From Mageeibacillus sp. UBA5442 (lineage in GTDB: Bacteria > Bacillota > Clostridia > Saccharofermentanales > DTU023): DNA of 7,040 nucleotides. The position numbers and the translations under genes are program-made. This document shows positions 6,441 to 7,040 of the stretch, one piece after another; position 1 is the first letter of the stretch, and each line of letters begins with the position of its first letter. Below the pieces are notes generated by a model. The model was given only the letters and a program-made list of their open reading frames with translations. It was not told where the DNA came from and made no database searches. The DNA lies in assembly GCA_002427475.1 (NCBI GenBank), contig DIRG01000044.1, positions 5,701 through 12,740 on the forward strand. Direction: 5' to 3'.

Positions 6441-7040
6441 TTAAACTCCCAACAAAGGCTGATCATAGGAGAACAAGACCTCATTAATTGTAAAGATATC
6501 GTATATGCCTTGGGCGATGAAGTACTGGATGATGACATCGAATTTGACAGCACCGGACAATGCATAGCCGGCTCGTGAAAGGAGATCCTTTGCTTCTTCC
6601 AAGGACAGCTCCATACCGATTGCTAAGGCCAGCACTGTTCTCTTGCTCGGCATATAGTTCTGTTGGCTCCTTATTTTGGAAAAAAGCTTACGGCTAACAT
6701 TGGCTCGCTTATAGACAGTGACATCGCTCAGGCCTTTGGCATCGATCAGGCGTAATAACATTTGGGAAAACGGCTCATCCAAATCTCCCACCAGATCATC
6801 GAGCGGAGCACCAATTGGAGGGCTAAGGAAAGATCCAAAAACGGCTTCTTGCTCGACCTGGAGCAATTGCCTAGCACTTGTCAGGTACTCACCTATGGAA
6901 TGCTCATCAATATAGCTTTCTACTTCAGCTAAGAGCTCACGGCTGGCCCTGAACGAGGACTTGTCGAAAACGACTAAGGTCACATCAAGTTCATGCGCTG
7001 ATAAAAAGTCTTTTATGGCCGAAGTGGCTATGCGAAGCGC
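6441..7040 (-). CDS. Macrodomain protein with C-terminal helix-turn-helix-like domain, 5' end outside window
   Basis: The minus-strand frame is open to the window edge, giving 199 C-terminal residues. A GTG at 6983 could be taken as a start, but the codons before it (ALRIATSAIKDFLSAHELD) continue directly into VTLVVFDKSSF. Together these match the final helix and strand of macrodomains, which bind ADP-ribose or hydrolyse ADP-ribosyl and O-acetyl-ADP-ribose groups. The catalytic loops lie beyond the window. A variable linker (about 35-88, counted from the edge) leads to a conserved C-terminal domain (about 89-199). This begins LDEPFSQMLLRLIDAKGLSD, then VYKRANVSRKLFSKIRS, which resembles an XRE-like helix-turn-helix, and ends FTINEVLFSYDQPLLGV. 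I recall this macro plus HTH-like arrangement in Bacillota proteins of about 330-350 residues. The vWA gene follows 91 bp downstream. The C-terminal family is confident; the macrodomain call is good but rests on about 30 residues. Confidence 0.75.
   Translation of the reverse strand, partial: ALRIATSAIKDFLSAHELDVTLVVFDKSSFRASRELLAEVESYIDEHSIGEYLTSARQLLQVEQEAVFGSFLSPPIGAPLDDLVGDLDEPFSQMLLRLIDAKGLSDVTVYKRANVSRKLFSKIRSQQNYMPSKRTVLALAIGMELSLEEAKDLLSRAGYALSGAVKFDVIIQYFIAQGIYDIFTINEVLFSYDQPLLGV

Overview
The window looks like ordinary chromosomal DNA of a low-to-mid GC Bacillota (Firmicutes), probably an anaerobe of the Clostridia or a related class. This rests on strong AGGAGG-type ribosome binding sites, AT-rich spacers between GC-richer genes, a DUF4003 protein, and a vWA plus macrodomain gene pair of a type I associate with this phylum. 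The species cannot be named. No tRNA, rRNA, CRISPR array, insertion sequence or prophage gene is visible.

Layout. Positions 2-577 (+) hold the C-terminal part of an AzgA/PbuG-type NCS2 purine permease, closed by a strong hairpin terminator at 601-637. A CPBP (CAAX-protease-like) membrane protein lies at 647-1459 (-). It is separated by another terminator (1513-1545) from a saccharopine-dehydrogenase-like oxidoreductase at 1574-2818 (-). A 477-bp AT-rich divergent region (2819-3295) follows, with two perfect inverted repeats and several promoter-like elements. It drives the oxidoreductase leftward and an MFS transporter (3296-4513, +) rightward. The transporter converges on a DUF4003 gene (4522-5508, -) with only 8 bp between the stop codons. 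The right end carries a small vWA protein (5696-6349, -) and, upstream of it on the same strand, the 3' part of a macrodomain gene (6441 to beyond 7040, -) with a C-terminal helix-turn-helix-like domain.

How the genes may work together. The oxidoreductase and MFS transporter share one control region and may form a metabolite modification and transport unit of unknown substrate. The macrodomain-HTH and vWA genes are probably co-transcribed. They suggest a module in which an ADP-ribose-recognising protein works with a MIDAS-containing vWA protein, possibly in stress response. DUF4003 lies downstream on the same strand but after a 187-bp gap, so its membership is uncertain. The macrodomain identification depends on reading the frame through an apparent GTG start to the window edge.
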